A stretch of 64,000 nt of DNA from Caldichromatium japonicum. Lineage in GTDB: Bacteria; Pseudomonadota; Gammaproteobacteria; Chromatiales; Chromatiaceae. The notes beneath the pieces were generated by a model. The model ran no database searches. It was given only the letters and a program-made list of their open reading frames with translations, and had not been told where the DNA came from. The DNA lies in contig NZ_CP048029.1 in assembly GCF_011290485.1 (NCBI RefSeq), positions 744,001 to 808,000 on the forward strand, written 5' to 3'. The stretch's first letter is position 1; every line of letters starts with the position of its first letter. The position numbers were made by a program, and so were the translations under genes. This document shows positions 26,087-35,024 of the stretch, in pieces.

Positions 26087-28120
26087 TTAAAGTAAGGGCA
26101 CCAGGAGCAGGGCGACGATATTGATGATCTTGATCAAGGGGTTGATGGCCGGACCCGCGGTGTCCTTATAGGGATCTCCGACGGTATCACCGGTGACCGC
26201 CGCCTTGTGGGTCTCTGAACCCTTGCCGCCGAAGTTGCCCTCCTCGATGTACTTCTTGGCATTATCCCAGGCCCCGCCGCCGGTGCACATAGAGATGGCG
26301 ACAAAGAGCCCGGTGACGATAGTGCCGATCAGCATGCCGCCGAGAGCGCGGATGCCAGCACCGTCACCCATGAGGATGTTCATCCCGATGGCCACAGCGA
26401 TCGGGACCAGGATCGGCAGCAGCGAGGGGATGACCATCTCCTTGATCGCGGCCCGGGTCAGCATATCGACGGCGCGCGAATAGTCGGGCTTGGCGGTGCC
26501 CTCCATGATGCCCTGGATCTCTTTAAACTGACGGCGCACCTCGATGACCACCGAGCTTGCCGCCCGTCCCACGGCCTCCATGGCCATCGAGCCGAAGAGA
26601 TAGGGCACAAGACCGCCGATGAAGAGGCCGATGATGATCGCCGGATCGGACAGCAAGAACTCCTGCATCTTGCCGGCGGCCTGGAGGTTGTGGGTGTAGT
26701 CGGCAAAGAGCACGAGCGCCGCAAGCCCCGCCGAGCCGATGGCATAACCCTTGGTTACCGCCTTGGTAGTATTGCCCACCGCATCCAGGGCGTCGGTGAT
26801 CTTGCGCACGTCCTTGGGTAGGCCGGACATCTCGGCGATTCCGCCGGCGTTGTCGGTGATCGGGCCATAGGCATCGAGCGCGACCACCATGCCCGCCATC
26901 GACAGCATGGCGGTGGCCGCAATGGCAACGCCATAGAGATCAGCGGCCAGATAGGCGGCCCAGATGGCAATACAGACAGCGAGCACCGGCAGTGCCGTGG
27001 ACTTCATGGAGACCGCCAGGCCGGCGATGATGTTGGTGGCATGGCCGGTCTGCGAGGCCTCAGCGACATAGCGCACCGGCGGGAATTCAGTGGCCGTGTA
27101 ATATTCGGTGATGAACATCATGGCCGCGGTGAGTCCCAGACCGATCAGGGCGCAGAAGAGCATAGCGAAGAAATGCTCACCCATGATCAGGCCGGTGACG
27201 ATGGCAAAGAGCACGAAGGCCAGACCTCCGGCCACCGCCATACCGCGATAGAGGGCATGCATGATCCGCCCGCCCTCATTGGCCTTGACGAAGAAGGCGC
27301 CGACGACTGAGGCGATGATCGAGGCTGCGCCCAGGGCCAACGGATAGATAACATAGTTCATCGCCGGACCGCCGTCTGCGGCCTTAAACATGAGCCCGCC
27401 GAGCACCATGGTGGCGATGATGGTCACCGCATAGGTCTCGAACAGGTCGGCGGCCATACCGGCGCAGTCGCCGACATTGTCGCCGACATTATCAGCAATC
27501 ACCGCTGGATTGCGTGGGTCGTCCTCAGGGATGCCTGCCTCGACCTTGCCGACGAGATCAGCGCCCACATCCGCGCCTTTGGTGAAGATCCCGCCACCGA
27601 GACGGGCGAAGATCGAGATCAACGAGCCGCCAAAGGCCAGACCGACGAGCGCATGCAGGGCCTGTTCGTTGGCGCCTAGATACATGAAATAGCCGGACAC
27701 ACCTAGCAGCCCGAGGCCGACCACTAAGAGACCGGTCACTGCACCGCCGCGGAAGGCGATGGCGAGCGCCCGATCCAGCCCCTGGGTGGCTGCTTGGGCG
27801 GTGCGCACATTGGCGCGCACCGAGACATTCATGCCGATATAGCCGGCCATGCCGGAGAGGATCGCCCCGATGGCAAAGCCGACAGCGGTGTTGATGCCCA
27901 AGGACAGCCACAGGACAACAAAGAGTCCGGCGCCGACCAGGGCAATGGCGCTGTATTGGCGATTGAGATAGGCGCGGGCGCCGGTCTGAACCGCTGCGGC
28001 AATCTCTTGCATCCGCTCAGAGCCGGCGGATTGGGTCAAGATCCAGGCGACGACCACGAGACCAAAGGCAATGGCCAGCCCCCCCGAGGCGATGGCCAGC
28101 CAGAGGATAAAGTCCGTCAT
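26087..28120 (-). CDS. hppA: K+-independent membrane pyrophosphatase (H+-PPase)
   Basis: A 677-residue integral membrane pump that couples hydrolysis of pyrophosphate to proton export, with about 16 helices. The catalytic loops are intact: [39 protein letters not shown], and the C-terminal [19 protein letters not shown]. In the segment [18 protein letters not shown] the Lys and Thr replace the Ala and Gly of K+-dependent enzymes, which marks the K+-independent H+-pumping class. A strong AAGGGGG ribosome site precedes the ATG. A 256-bp upstream region separates it from apbE and must hold its promoter. Such pumps conserve energy from biosynthetic pyrophosphate in phototrophs and fermenters. Confidence 0.96.
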   Translation of the reverse strand: MTDFILWLAIASGGLAIAFGLVVVAWILTQSAGSERMQEIAAAVQTGARAYLNRQYSAIALVGAGLFVVLWLSLGINTAVGFAIGAILSGMAGYIGMNVSVRANVRTAQAATQGLDRALAIAFRGGAVTGLLVVGLGLLGVSGYFMYLGANEQALHALVGLAFGGSLISIFARLGGGIFTKGADVGADLVGKVEAGIPEDDPRNPAVIADNVGDNVGDCAGMAADLFETYAVTIIATMVLGGLMFKAADGGPAMNYVIYPLALGAASIIASVVGAFFVKANEGGRIMHALYRGMAVAGGLAFVLFAIVTGLIMGEHFFAMLFCALIGLGLTAAMMFITEYYTATEFPPVRYVAEASQTGHATNIIAGLAVSMKSTALPVLAVCIAIWAAYLAADLYGVAIAATAMLSMAGMVVALDAYGPITDNAGGIAEMSGLPKDVRKITDALDAVGNTTKAVTKGYAIGSAGLAALVLFADYTHNLQAAGKMQEFLLSDPAIIIGLFIGGLVPYLFGSMAMEAVGRAASSVVIEVRRQFKEIQGIMEGTAKPDYSRAVDMLTRAAIKEMVIPSLLPILVPIAVAIGMNILMGDGAGIRALGGMLIGTIVTGLFVAISMCTGGGAWDNAKKYIEEGNFGGKGSETHKAAVTGDTVGDPYKDTAGPAINPLIKIINIVALLLVPLL

Positions 28121-28376
28121 AAAAATCCCCCTTATGGGTTTTTGGTGAGCGTGAAGATCGACCTATCAGGATGTGCGCGGTAGCTCCATGACAGGGCATT
28201 ATTAATGCGGCATCAAACTTTAGCATGAAAAACTTGGGGCTGTTTGCCTAGTGCCCAAACGCGAATCTAGCCCTGCGTCAATGCTCGGTATTGAATGGCG
28301 GCCTTGGGTAGTTCCATGCCGGGGGCGGGTAGCATAGGTCGCAGAGATCAGGGGGCTGGGTGCAGGCGTGAGTCGT

Positions 28377-29456
28377 TTATCTGGATGGGCGTTCTAGATA
28401 AGCGCGAAAGGCCGAACTCGCCCGAGTAGCGAAGCCCTGAGCCGTGCGCAGGATGAAATAGGCGGCGATCCCCTCTCGTTCGGCGAGTTCAAAGCCCTGC
28501 TCCTCACCCAAAACCATCAGGGCGGTGGCGAGGCCATCGATCTTCATCGCGTTCTTGCCGATCACTGTCACTGATCCCAATCGCCGCTCGACCGGGGCGC
28601 CGGTCGCAGGATCGATCTCGTGGCTATAGCGCTTGCCCTCGTGTTCGAAGAAGTTGCGGTAATCGCCTGAGGTGGAGATGGCAAGATCAGAGAGCGGAAT
28701 AATGCGATGGACCGCGCGTCGGTCGGCGAGAGGCTCTTCAATCGCGACCTGCCAGGGCCTACCTTCGAGGTTGAGGCCCTTGGCGCGGATGGTTCCGGCA
28801 ATCGCCACCAGATAGTCCCGCACCCCCTGAGACTCAAGCCAAGCGGCGATGCGCTCGGCCCCATAGCCCTCACCCAGGGCCGAGAGGTCCAGATATAGAT
28901 CCCCGCGCGCTTTGCGCACCGCCGGCGGATCGGACCTAAGCGCAAGCTTGCGATAACCCACCCGCTCGCGTGCGACCTGGATCTCGGCCTCGGTCGGGGG
29001 CTTGGGCGAGCGGCGTTCAGGCCCGAAACCCCAGAGATTGACCAGCGGCCCGATGGTGATATCGAAGGCCCCGTCGGTGAGCGCCGCGATCCTTTGGCCC
29101 TCAGCGATGGCGGCATAGAGGTTCGGCGAGACAGCGATCCAATCGGTGCTCGGGTTGGCATTGAGGCGCGAAAGCTCTGAACCAGGGTCATAGGTCGAGA
29201 TCTCGGCATTGACCGCCGCGAGCAGGCGTTCGAGCTGGGGTGCCAGGGCCTCTTGGCGGATGCCCGCGGGCAGGCGAGCGATCTTGACCGAGTAATAGGT
29301 CCCCATCGTCAAGCCGATCAGTTCGATCGGTCTCGGCTCGCGGCTACAGCCCAGGACCAGCAAGACAAGCCCCAGGCAGCAGATCCAACCAATTGCTCGG
29401 GAGAGATGATGGAAGGGACTCGTATCTAGATGACAAAGATGGACGAGCTGAGACAT
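28377..29456 (-). CDS. apbE: FAD:protein FMN transferase (ApbE family), lipoprotein
   Basis: A 359-residue ApbE homologue. A hydrophobic stretch with the lipobox LLVLGCSR indicates an anchored periplasmic lipoprotein. Family motifs are GLTMGTYYSVKI, LSRLNANPSTDW, TDGAFDITIGPLVNLWGF and the C-terminal HEIDPATGAPV. ApbE enzymes attach FMN to Thr/Ser of proteins such as RnfG and NqrC. The usual GGE(I/V)RAKG strand reads VAIAGTIRAKG here, with Gly-Glu replaced by Gly-Thr after Ala, which may affect FAD binding. It lies 60 bp downstream of echF on the same strand, but Ech hydrogenases are not known to carry covalent FMN, so the link is unproven. Confidence 0.9.
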   Translation of the reverse strand: MSQLVHLCHLDTSPFHHLSRAIGWICCLGLVLLVLGCSREPRPIELIGLTMGTYYSVKIARLPAGIRQEALAPQLERLLAAVNAEISTYDPGSELSRLNANPSTDWIAVSPNLYAAIAEGQRIAALTDGAFDITIGPLVNLWGFGPERRSPKPPTEAEIQVARERVGYRKLALRSDPPAVRKARGDLYLDLSALGEGYGAERIAAWLESQGVRDYLVAIAGTIRAKGLNLEGRPWQVAIEEPLADRRAVHRIIPLSDLAISTSGDYRNFFEHEGKRYSHEIDPATGAPVERRLGSVTVIGKNAMKIDGLATALMVLGEEQGFELAEREGIAAYFILRTAQGFATRASSAFRAYLERPSR

Positions 29457-29516
29457 GGTGGGGTAGGGTTCTGCATGCTCGGTGAGGTCGGGTATACAAT
29501 GCTATCCGGCCTACCC

Positions 29517-29921
29517 CTATTTTGGCGGCGCCACCGCGACCGGTTGTGGGGTGGGCGGGGGCGCATGATCCTTGCGAAAGGTTAAGATCTCATGCGCGCG
29601 CAGCGGGGGGTGCGGGTCATTGCGCAGGCTGATACAGCCGTTCGGACAATTCTCGATGCAATTGTTGCACAGGATGCAGCGCCCGTGATCGATGGCCCAA
29701 GTCTTTTCGGTCCGGTGGACGACGATCGCTTGGGTGGGGCATTTATGGGCGCAAATGGTACAAAAGTCGCAGTCATCGATGCGAAAGGCGATCTGCCCGC
29801 GGGTGCGGGGAAAGGGGGTACGCCGTTCACGCGGATACAGGCGGGTAGCGGGCTTGTGGCTGGCATTGCGCAGCACGAGTTCAGCAATCGGGCGGATCGA
29901 CCAAGAAAACATCCGATTCAC
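29517..29921 (-). CDS. echF: Ech hydrogenase ferredoxin-type subunit (NuoI-like)
   Basis: A 134-residue polyferredoxin subunit with two [4Fe-4S] motifs: CDFCTICAHKCPTQAI and CILCNNCIENCPNGCI. It would pass electrons from soluble ferredoxin to the EchC cluster. It overlaps the echE stop by 4 bp (ATGA) and is the last hydrogenase gene of the operon. The C-terminal PPPTPQPVAVAPPK tail is not part of the fold. A stand-alone NuoI paralogue is excluded by the operon context. Confidence 0.88.
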   Translation of the reverse strand: MNRMFSWSIRPIAELVLRNASHKPATRLYPRERRTPFPRTRGQIAFRIDDCDFCTICAHKCPTQAIVVHRTEKTWAIDHGRCILCNNCIENCPNGCISLRNDPHPPLRAHEILTFRKDHAPPPTPQPVAVAPPK

Positions 29922-31000
29922 CGTTCGTTGCAGCTGACACAGGGGTCGATGGTCAAGACGATCACCGGGACATCGGCAAGCTCACAGCCCTTAAGCATTT
30001 GGACCAGGGGGGCGATATTGGCGAAGGTCGGGGTACGCACCCGAAAGCGGTCTAGATGCTTCTTGCCGCTGGCATTGAGGTAATAACAGACCTCGCCGCG
30101 CGGCTGTTCCAGACGAAAGAGCCCCTCGCCCTGGGGGCGTTTGCCCTTGACCGAGACCTCGATGGGGCCTTCGGGCATGCGGTCGATGCACTGGATGATC
30201 AGATCACAGGACTGATCGATCTCGCGAATGCGGACTAAGCAGCGCGCATAGCAATCGCCGCCTTGCTCGACGACGGGCTCCCAGTCCAATGTACTATATG
30301 CCGCATAGCCGAGGGTGCGGGTGTCGCGCGCAATCCCGCTGCCCCTGGCCACCGGACCTACCGCCCCCAGGTCATGGGCCTCCTGGGGGCTCAGATAGCC
30401 GATCCCGAGGGTGCGTTTCTTGATCGTCGGGTCGACCGTAAAGATGTGCGCGACCTCGGCGAACTGGTTGCGGACCTCCATGATCCGCCGGCGCAGTGCG
30501 CGCAAGAGCTCTTCATCAATATCCTTGCGCACCCCTCCGACCTTGCAGGCCCCGAAGATCACCCGCCCGCCCGTGGTCTCCTCGATGATGTCTACCACCT
30601 GCTCGCGGAGGCGCCAGGCCTGCTGAAACAGGCTCTCATAGCCCAAGGCATCGGCGGCGAGCCCCAGCCATAGCAGATGGCTTTGTATGCGCGACAGCTC
30701 CGCCCAAAAGGTGCGCAGATAGACCGCACGCGGCGGGACCTCGACCCCCATCAGTGACTCGACGGCCTGGCAATAGCCTTGGCCGTGGATGAAGCTGCAG
30801 ATCCCGCAGATCCGCTCGGCGACTTGGGCCATCTCGATGACGTCATAATGCTCGGCGAGCCGCTCCAGCCCGCGGTGGACATAGCCGATCGAGGGCAGAG
30901 CGCGTACTACCCGCTCATCCTCGAGCTCGAGGTCCAAATGGATAGGCTCGGGTAGCACCGGATGCTGGGGCCCGAAAGGGACGATGGTGGTACTGGCCAT
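29918..31000 (-). CDS. echE: Ech [NiFe] hydrogenase large subunit (NuoD-like)
   Basis: A 360-residue catalytic subunit of a group 4 [NiFe] hydrogenase. Both nickel-binding pairs are intact: L1 motif RICGICSFIHGQ near residue 61 and L2 motif DPCVSCNER at the very C-terminus. In NuoD of complex I these cysteines are lost, so this is a hydrogenase and not a Nuo subunit. There is no cleavable C-terminal extension, as in other Ech enzymes, so no maturation protease is needed. The start ASTTIVPFGPQHPVLPEP at 31000 is the normal family start. The frame stays open upstream to a GTG at 31174, adding 58 residues that are treated separately. It overlaps echF by 4 bp. Confidence 0.93.
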   Translation of the reverse strand: MASTTIVPFGPQHPVLPEPIHLDLELEDERVVRALPSIGYVHRGLERLAEHYDVIEMAQVAERICGICSFIHGQGYCQAVESLMGVEVPPRAVYLRTFWAELSRIQSHLLWLGLAADALGYESLFQQAWRLREQVVDIIEETTGGRVIFGACKVGGVRKDIDEELLRALRRRIMEVRNQFAEVAHIFTVDPTIKKRTLGIGYLSPQEAHDLGAVGPVARGSGIARDTRTLGYAAYSTLDWEPVVEQGGDCYARCLVRIREIDQSCDLIIQCIDRMPEGPIEVSVKGKRPQGEGLFRLEQPRGEVCYYLNASGKKHLDRFRVRTPTFANIAPLVQMLKGCELADVPVIVLTIDPCVSCNER

Positions 31001-31327
31001 GGACACGCATCGCTCTGCTACGAATGAATCAGCGCTTCCCTCAACCTTCTGCCCAAACAGCTCGGCGAGCATATCGGCGGTGGCGGCACGACTCGCCGCA
31101 TCATCGATCCGCCGCTCAGCCCAGTCGGGCAACTCGCCAAAACGGCGGATCAAGAGCCGCCTGCTTGGGCCCACTCAAGCCAACCCTTGCGGCGACTGGC
31201 CGAGATCTCCAGCGCCAAGTATAGCTCCCGCTGGAGGCGGCGATCATGTACCGCACGGATACGATCCTGGATCGTCCGGGCCAAGCGCTGATCGCTCCAG
31301 CCTGGAGGCAAGGCCGTCGCCTCATGT
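31001..31327 (-). other. Unexplained insert between echD and echE
   Basis: Elsewhere in this operon genes overlap by 4 bp, but here 327 bp separate echD from the conserved echE start. Two frames carry protein-like sequence. The first (about 31306-31160) reads SDQRLARTIQDRIRAVHDRR, then LQRELYLALEISASRRKGWL, and stops. The second begins at GTG 31174 and runs in frame into echE: LLIRRFGELPDWAERRIDDA, then ADMLAELFGQK. The RRFGELPDWAERRI segment resembles the start of DUF4351, a domain found at the end of Rpn/PD-(D/E)XK-type proteins; that likeness is from memory. It could be a frameshifted small gene, an insertion remnant, or a genuine N-terminal extension of EchE. Confidence 0.5.
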
Positions 31328-31699
31328 CTAGGCCGCCCCCTTTTTGACCGTCACCTCGCCGGTAAAGGGGATCTTGACCTTGGTCCTCAAGAAGTTCCCG
31401 CCATAGTCGAGGGTCAGCCCCGGAAATTCCATGCCGAAGAGGTCTTTAAGCTCGTTCTCATAGGTGAATGCCGCAGGAAAAATGGGGCTGAGGCTAGGCA
31501 GAATAGGTCGATCGCGCGCGACCTTGACCCGATAATGGGCGCAGTGTTGATCCAGCTCATAGCTGATCATGACCTCGAAATGATCGGGTCGCGCCGTCCC
31601 CGTCAGCTGGACCAGGCGAAAGCCCTGGGCGCGATGCTGTTCAGCGATCGCCGACCATTGGTCAAGAGCAAGCTCGGTAAAAGGCTCAAGATGGCTCAT
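31328..31699 (-). CDS. echD: Ech hydrogenase subunit D (NuoC-like)
   Basis: A 123-residue NuoC/30-kDa-type subunit. Core motifs include SYELDQHCAHYRVKVARDRP, ILPSLSPIFPAAFTYENELK and DLFGMEFPGLTLDYGGNFL, matching the family pattern of E-R-E-x-x-D-L-F-G. It supports the EchE/EchC module of the peripheral arm. It overlaps the echC stop by 4 bp. Downstream lies the unusual insert before echE. The length is normal for EchD. Confidence 0.88.
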   Translation of the reverse strand: MSHLEPFTELALDQWSAIAEQHRAQGFRLVQLTGTARPDHFEVMISYELDQHCAHYRVKVARDRPILPSLSPIFPAAFTYENELKDLFGMEFPGLTLDYGGNFLRTKVKIPFTGEVTVKKGAA

Positions 31700-32163
31700 G
31701 GGTGTCTCTCTTGCGCTTGAACCGCTGCCCGGCGCTGTCTTTTGCGCGTCTTGGTGCGTTCATCGAGGATAGCCAGCACCTGGACCACACCGTCGATGAT
31801 CGCCTCGGGTCGGGCCGCGCAGCCAGGGACATAGACATCGACTGGGATCACCTGATCGATCCCGCCATAGACGTTATAGGCGGGATGAAAGATCCCGCCG
31901 CTCATAGCGCAGGCGCCGATCGCCAGCACCGCCTTGGGCTCCGGCATCTGTTGATAAAGATTCTCTAGGACCCGGCGCGATTCTTCGTTGACCGAGCCGG
32001 TGACCAGGAGGATATCGGCATGCTTGGGATTGCCGGTATTGATGATCCCGAAGCGCTCGAGGTCATATAAAGGTGTCAGACAGGCCAAGAGCTCGATGTC
32101 GCAGCCATTACAGCTCGTGGCTGCATAATGCAAGATCCAAGGCGAGCGTTTGAGAAAGCTCAT
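31696..32163 (-). CDS. echC: Ech hydrogenase small subunit (NuoB-like)
   Basis: A 155-residue subunit that binds the [4Fe-4S] cluster nearest the active site. Ligands are in ATSCNGCDIELLACL, AIGACAMSGG and DVYVPGCAARPEAI. The start at 32163 overlaps the echB stop by 4 bp and begins MSFLKRSPWILHYAATSC. An upstream in-frame start at 32220 would lie inside echB and is not used. The lysine-rich C-terminal tail is not conserved. Confidence 0.92.
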   Translation of the reverse strand: MSFLKRSPWILHYAATSCNGCDIELLACLTPLYDLERFGIINTGNPKHADILLVTGSVNEESRRVLENLYQQMPEPKAVLAIGACAMSGGIFHPAYNVYGGIDQVIPVDVYVPGCAARPEAIIDGVVQVLAILDERTKTRKRQRRAAVQAQERHP

Positions 32164-33017
32164 CTCAGCCACCAGGCAAGGAAGAAAAGATTGGTCGTAC
32201 CAAAACCCAGGGCCACCCACCAGCTCGCTTTGAGCGTATTCGACCAGGTAAGACGCGCATGGGTGTTATCGACCAAGACCTCGAGAAAGAACAATATCAA
32301 GGCAATCGGTAAGGCCAGCCACGGGCCCCAAGGCGCAAAAAAGAGATAAATCCAAGCCAAGAGGATGATGTTTTCGTACCAATGACCGACCTCAACGAGC
32401 GCGAGATGATGCCCCGAGAAGTCCGTGGTCAGTCCCTTCACCAATTCCTGATGCCCATGATGCGAGGTGCTCAGATCAAAGGGCGACTTGCGCAGTTTGA
32501 TGGTGAGCACGAACAAAAACCCGAGCAGGATTCCAAACAACTGGAATGGCTGCCAGGCGTTCGCCTCGAGGATCTCGCTGACCCGGAAGCTGTGATTGGT
32601 CAGATAGAAGCCGAGCGCAGTGATCAATAACATCGGCTCATAGGCCATCATCAGCATCAGCTCGCGCGATGCACCGAGATGGCTATAGGGAGAATTGGTG
32701 GCATCGGCAGCGAGACACAAAAAGATCCCAGAGACCGTCAGGGCAAAGAGGCTGAGCAAGAGATCCCCGCCCGTAAAGAGGATCAATCCCGCCCCGATCA
32801 TGAAGAACAAAAACAGCCAGAGATAAAGGCCCTGGAGCAGGGTCACGACCAGGGTGTCTTTTTCTAAAAGCTTCAAGACATCATAGATGGGTTGCAAGAG
32901 CGGCGGGCCTTGGCGCGCCTGCATGCGGGCGGTGAGCCGCCGGTCGATGCCGGCCAGGAGCGCCCCAAACAGGGGGCCGAAGAGCAGAAAAGCGAGCGCA
33001 GCAAGCCAGGCATTCAT
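32160..33017 (-). CDS. echB: Ech hydrogenase membrane subunit B (NuoH-like)
   Basis: A 285-residue membrane protein with about eight helices that joins the catalytic arm to the ion-pumping subunit. NuoH-type segments are visible: DRRLTARMQARQGPPLLQP near the start, LRKSPFDLSTSHHGHQELVK and TDFSGHHLALVEVGHWYEN. The last shows the acidic residues of the quinone-like cavity loop of complex I. It overlaps echA upstream and echC downstream by 4 bp each. Confidence 0.92.
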   Translation of the reverse strand: MNAWLAALAFLLFGPLFGALLAGIDRRLTARMQARQGPPLLQPIYDVLKLLEKDTLVVTLLQGLYLWLFLFFMIGAGLILFTGGDLLLSLFALTVSGIFLCLAADATNSPYSHLGASRELMLMMAYEPMLLITALGFYLTNHSFRVSEILEANAWQPFQLFGILLGFLFVLTIKLRKSPFDLSTSHHGHQELVKGLTTDFSGHHLALVEVGHWYENIILLAWIYLFFAPWGPWLALPIALILFFLEVLVDNTHARLTWSNTLKASWWVALGFGTTNLFFLAWWLR

Positions 33018-34945
33018 AGGCTGCCCCCCAGCATCCCTAGCCCTAGTACCAAGGCACCCAGGACACCCAGGCGCATGAGCGTCCGTTCAGCAAAGAACCC
33101 CGTCAGATAATAGCCGTGGCTCACTGCCAGGCGCTCGGACCCCATGGCCCCGCGATAGCTGTCTTCGCCGACATTGGCGCCGCTGAGATAAGGTGTTGTC
33201 TCAAGATAGCTTGGCGGTCTCAGCCAAAAGGCGAGCGGCAAGGCGAACAGTCCGCCGAGCATCAGGGTCATGATCCCTACGCTCTCCCAGGGGATGGCCA
33301 TCGTCTGTACAGGGACGAGCCCAAGGGCAGCGAGCCCGCTGGTATAGGGCATGGCAAAGCCAAGCTCGATCAAGGGGAAGAGCGCACAAGACAAGGCGGT
33401 CAGCGCCGTCAGGCTACCCAAGACGAGTTGCTCATCCCGCGGCGGCGGGGTCGTAATCGGCTGCAAGCGATGGGGTTTGGCGACCAGCCGCCCCATCCAT
33501 TTGCTCCAGAAAAAGAGGGTGGGGCCGCTCCCAAAGGCGAGGATCGCGGCCAGCAGCGCCCCCTCGCCGGGCAAGAGGTCCATGCTCAGAAACGCCTGAA
33601 GGCTCGTATATTTGCTCAAGAGCATCCCGAAGGGAGCCAAAAACATCCCCATGATGCCGATTAGAAACATCGCCGCAAGCTCTGGTCGGCGGTAGACCAG
33701 GCCCTCCATGTCCTCGATATCGCGGCTGCCGATGAGGTGCTCGATGCTACCCACACCCAGGAACAATAGGGCCTTGGCGAGCGCATGGAACAGGATCAAG
33801 AGGATCGCCGCCCAGAGCGCCTCGGCGGTCCCGACCGCGGCGCACATGACAATCAGCCCCAGATTGGCGATGGTCGAATAGGCGAGCACCGGCTTGGCGT
33901 TGCGCTGATTGACCGCCGCCAGCGAGGTCAGCACGAAGGTCAAACCACCGATGAGTGCCAAGGACAATCCTGCCAAGGTCCCGTGGAAGACCGGCGCTAG
34001 TTTCACCAGTATGAATACCCCGGCCTTGACCATAGTGCTCGAATGCAACAGGGCCGAGACTGGCGTCGGTGCCACCATTGCCCCCAACAGCCAAGACGAA
34101 AAGGGCAACTGCGCCGACTTGGCCAGCCCGGCGATTGCGATCAAGGCGGCAGGCAAGAGCGCCAGATGACCGGCGCCGACCAAGCGATCGAGCGCCCAGG
34201 TATGCGGACCCGGACCCATGGTCAGCCAGAGGAGGGCGACGGCGAAGGCCACCCCGCCGATCAGGTTGAACCCCAGGGCGCGATAGGCATTGCGCGTCGC
34301 CTCTTCCGTCCCCGGATAGGCGATTAGCCAGAATGAGCAGAGGGTAGTGATCTCCCAGAAGACGAAAAGCCAATGGAGCTGGTTGGCAAAGACCACCCCG
34401 AACATCGCTGCGAGAAACAAAAAGATCATGGCATAAAAGCCGTTGCGCCGGTCGGGAACACCTGGGGCATGCCCATGATAGTCGCGCATATAGGGAACGG
34501 CATGGAGGGCGATCAGCCCGCCGACGACACCGATGATTAGGGCCATCAGGATTGCAAAGGGATCAATAGCAAAGGGATGTTCGACCCTGGGGGGAGGGGC
34601 AGCGGTTTCAGCAAGGAACAGGATGCCTGTTTGCACAAGGATCAGCGCGGGGATATACCACTCACGCCCCTTGATACGGCGGCAGAGGTATAACAATACC
34701 CCAGCTAAGAGCAGGCCTGCGAGATGAAAAAGACCGTCGAGCAGCACCTGCAACCAGTGGGGGAGGGCATAAAGCGCATGTTCAGAAGATCCCAACCCAC
34801 TACCAATACCGACCAAAAGGGTTATAACGATGAGTGTGATCGACCAACCCTTTACCCGCCGATCGCGGGTGTGGGCATCAGGGGCGCGCAGGACAGCAAT
34901 GCTTGCAACAAAGGGCAAGAGAATCAGAGGGGCGATCGACCACAT
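33014..34945 (-). CDS. echA: Ech hydrogenase antiporter-like subunit A (NuoL-like)
   Basis: A 643-residue Mrp/NuoL-type membrane subunit thought to carry the proton or sodium pumping. It has about 14-16 helices and the proton_antipo_M core: FVFWEITTLCSFWLIAYPGT (the buried Glu helix), KSAQLPFSSWLLGAMVAPTP and LHSSTMVKAGVFILVKLAP (the Lys/His helices). The length is close to EchA of other organisms and far below CooM or HyfB-fusion forms. It is the first gene of the echABCDEF operon. A 79-bp gap with no clear promoter separates it from the permease upstream on the same strand. Confidence 0.92.
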   Translation of the reverse strand: MWSIAPLILLPFVASIAVLRAPDAHTRDRRVKGWSITLIVITLLVGIGSGLGSSEHALYALPHWLQVLLDGLFHLAGLLLAGVLLYLCRRIKGREWYIPALILVQTGILFLAETAAPPPRVEHPFAIDPFAILMALIIGVVGGLIALHAVPYMRDYHGHAPGVPDRRNGFYAMIFLFLAAMFGVVFANQLHWLFVFWEITTLCSFWLIAYPGTEEATRNAYRALGFNLIGGVAFAVALLWLTMGPGPHTWALDRLVGAGHLALLPAALIAIAGLAKSAQLPFSSWLLGAMVAPTPVSALLHSSTMVKAGVFILVKLAPVFHGTLAGLSLALIGGLTFVLTSLAAVNQRNAKPVLAYSTIANLGLIVMCAAVGTAEALWAAILLILFHALAKALLFLGVGSIEHLIGSRDIEDMEGLVYRRPELAAMFLIGIMGMFLAPFGMLLSKYTSLQAFLSMDLLPGEGALLAAILAFGSGPTLFFWSKWMGRLVAKPHRLQPITTPPPRDEQLVLGSLTALTALSCALFPLIELGFAMPYTSGLAALGLVPVQTMAIPWESVGIMTLMLGGLFALPLAFWLRPPSYLETTPYLSGANVGEDSYRGAMGSERLAVSHGYYLTGFFAERTLMRLGVLGALVLGLGMLGGSL

Positions 34946-35024
34946 CAGACCGCATCCAGTCGAATGAAAGAGGGCTCATGGTAACGCCTTAGCTCGAGTC
35001 TCAGCTAGCGCGCTTTGGCCTCGG

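Noticed and set aside
29918..34945. Reading the operon as complex I (nuo) or CooMKLXUH
   Set aside because: NuoD-type protein keeps all Ni cysteines, there are only six genes, and subunit A is far shorter than CooM.
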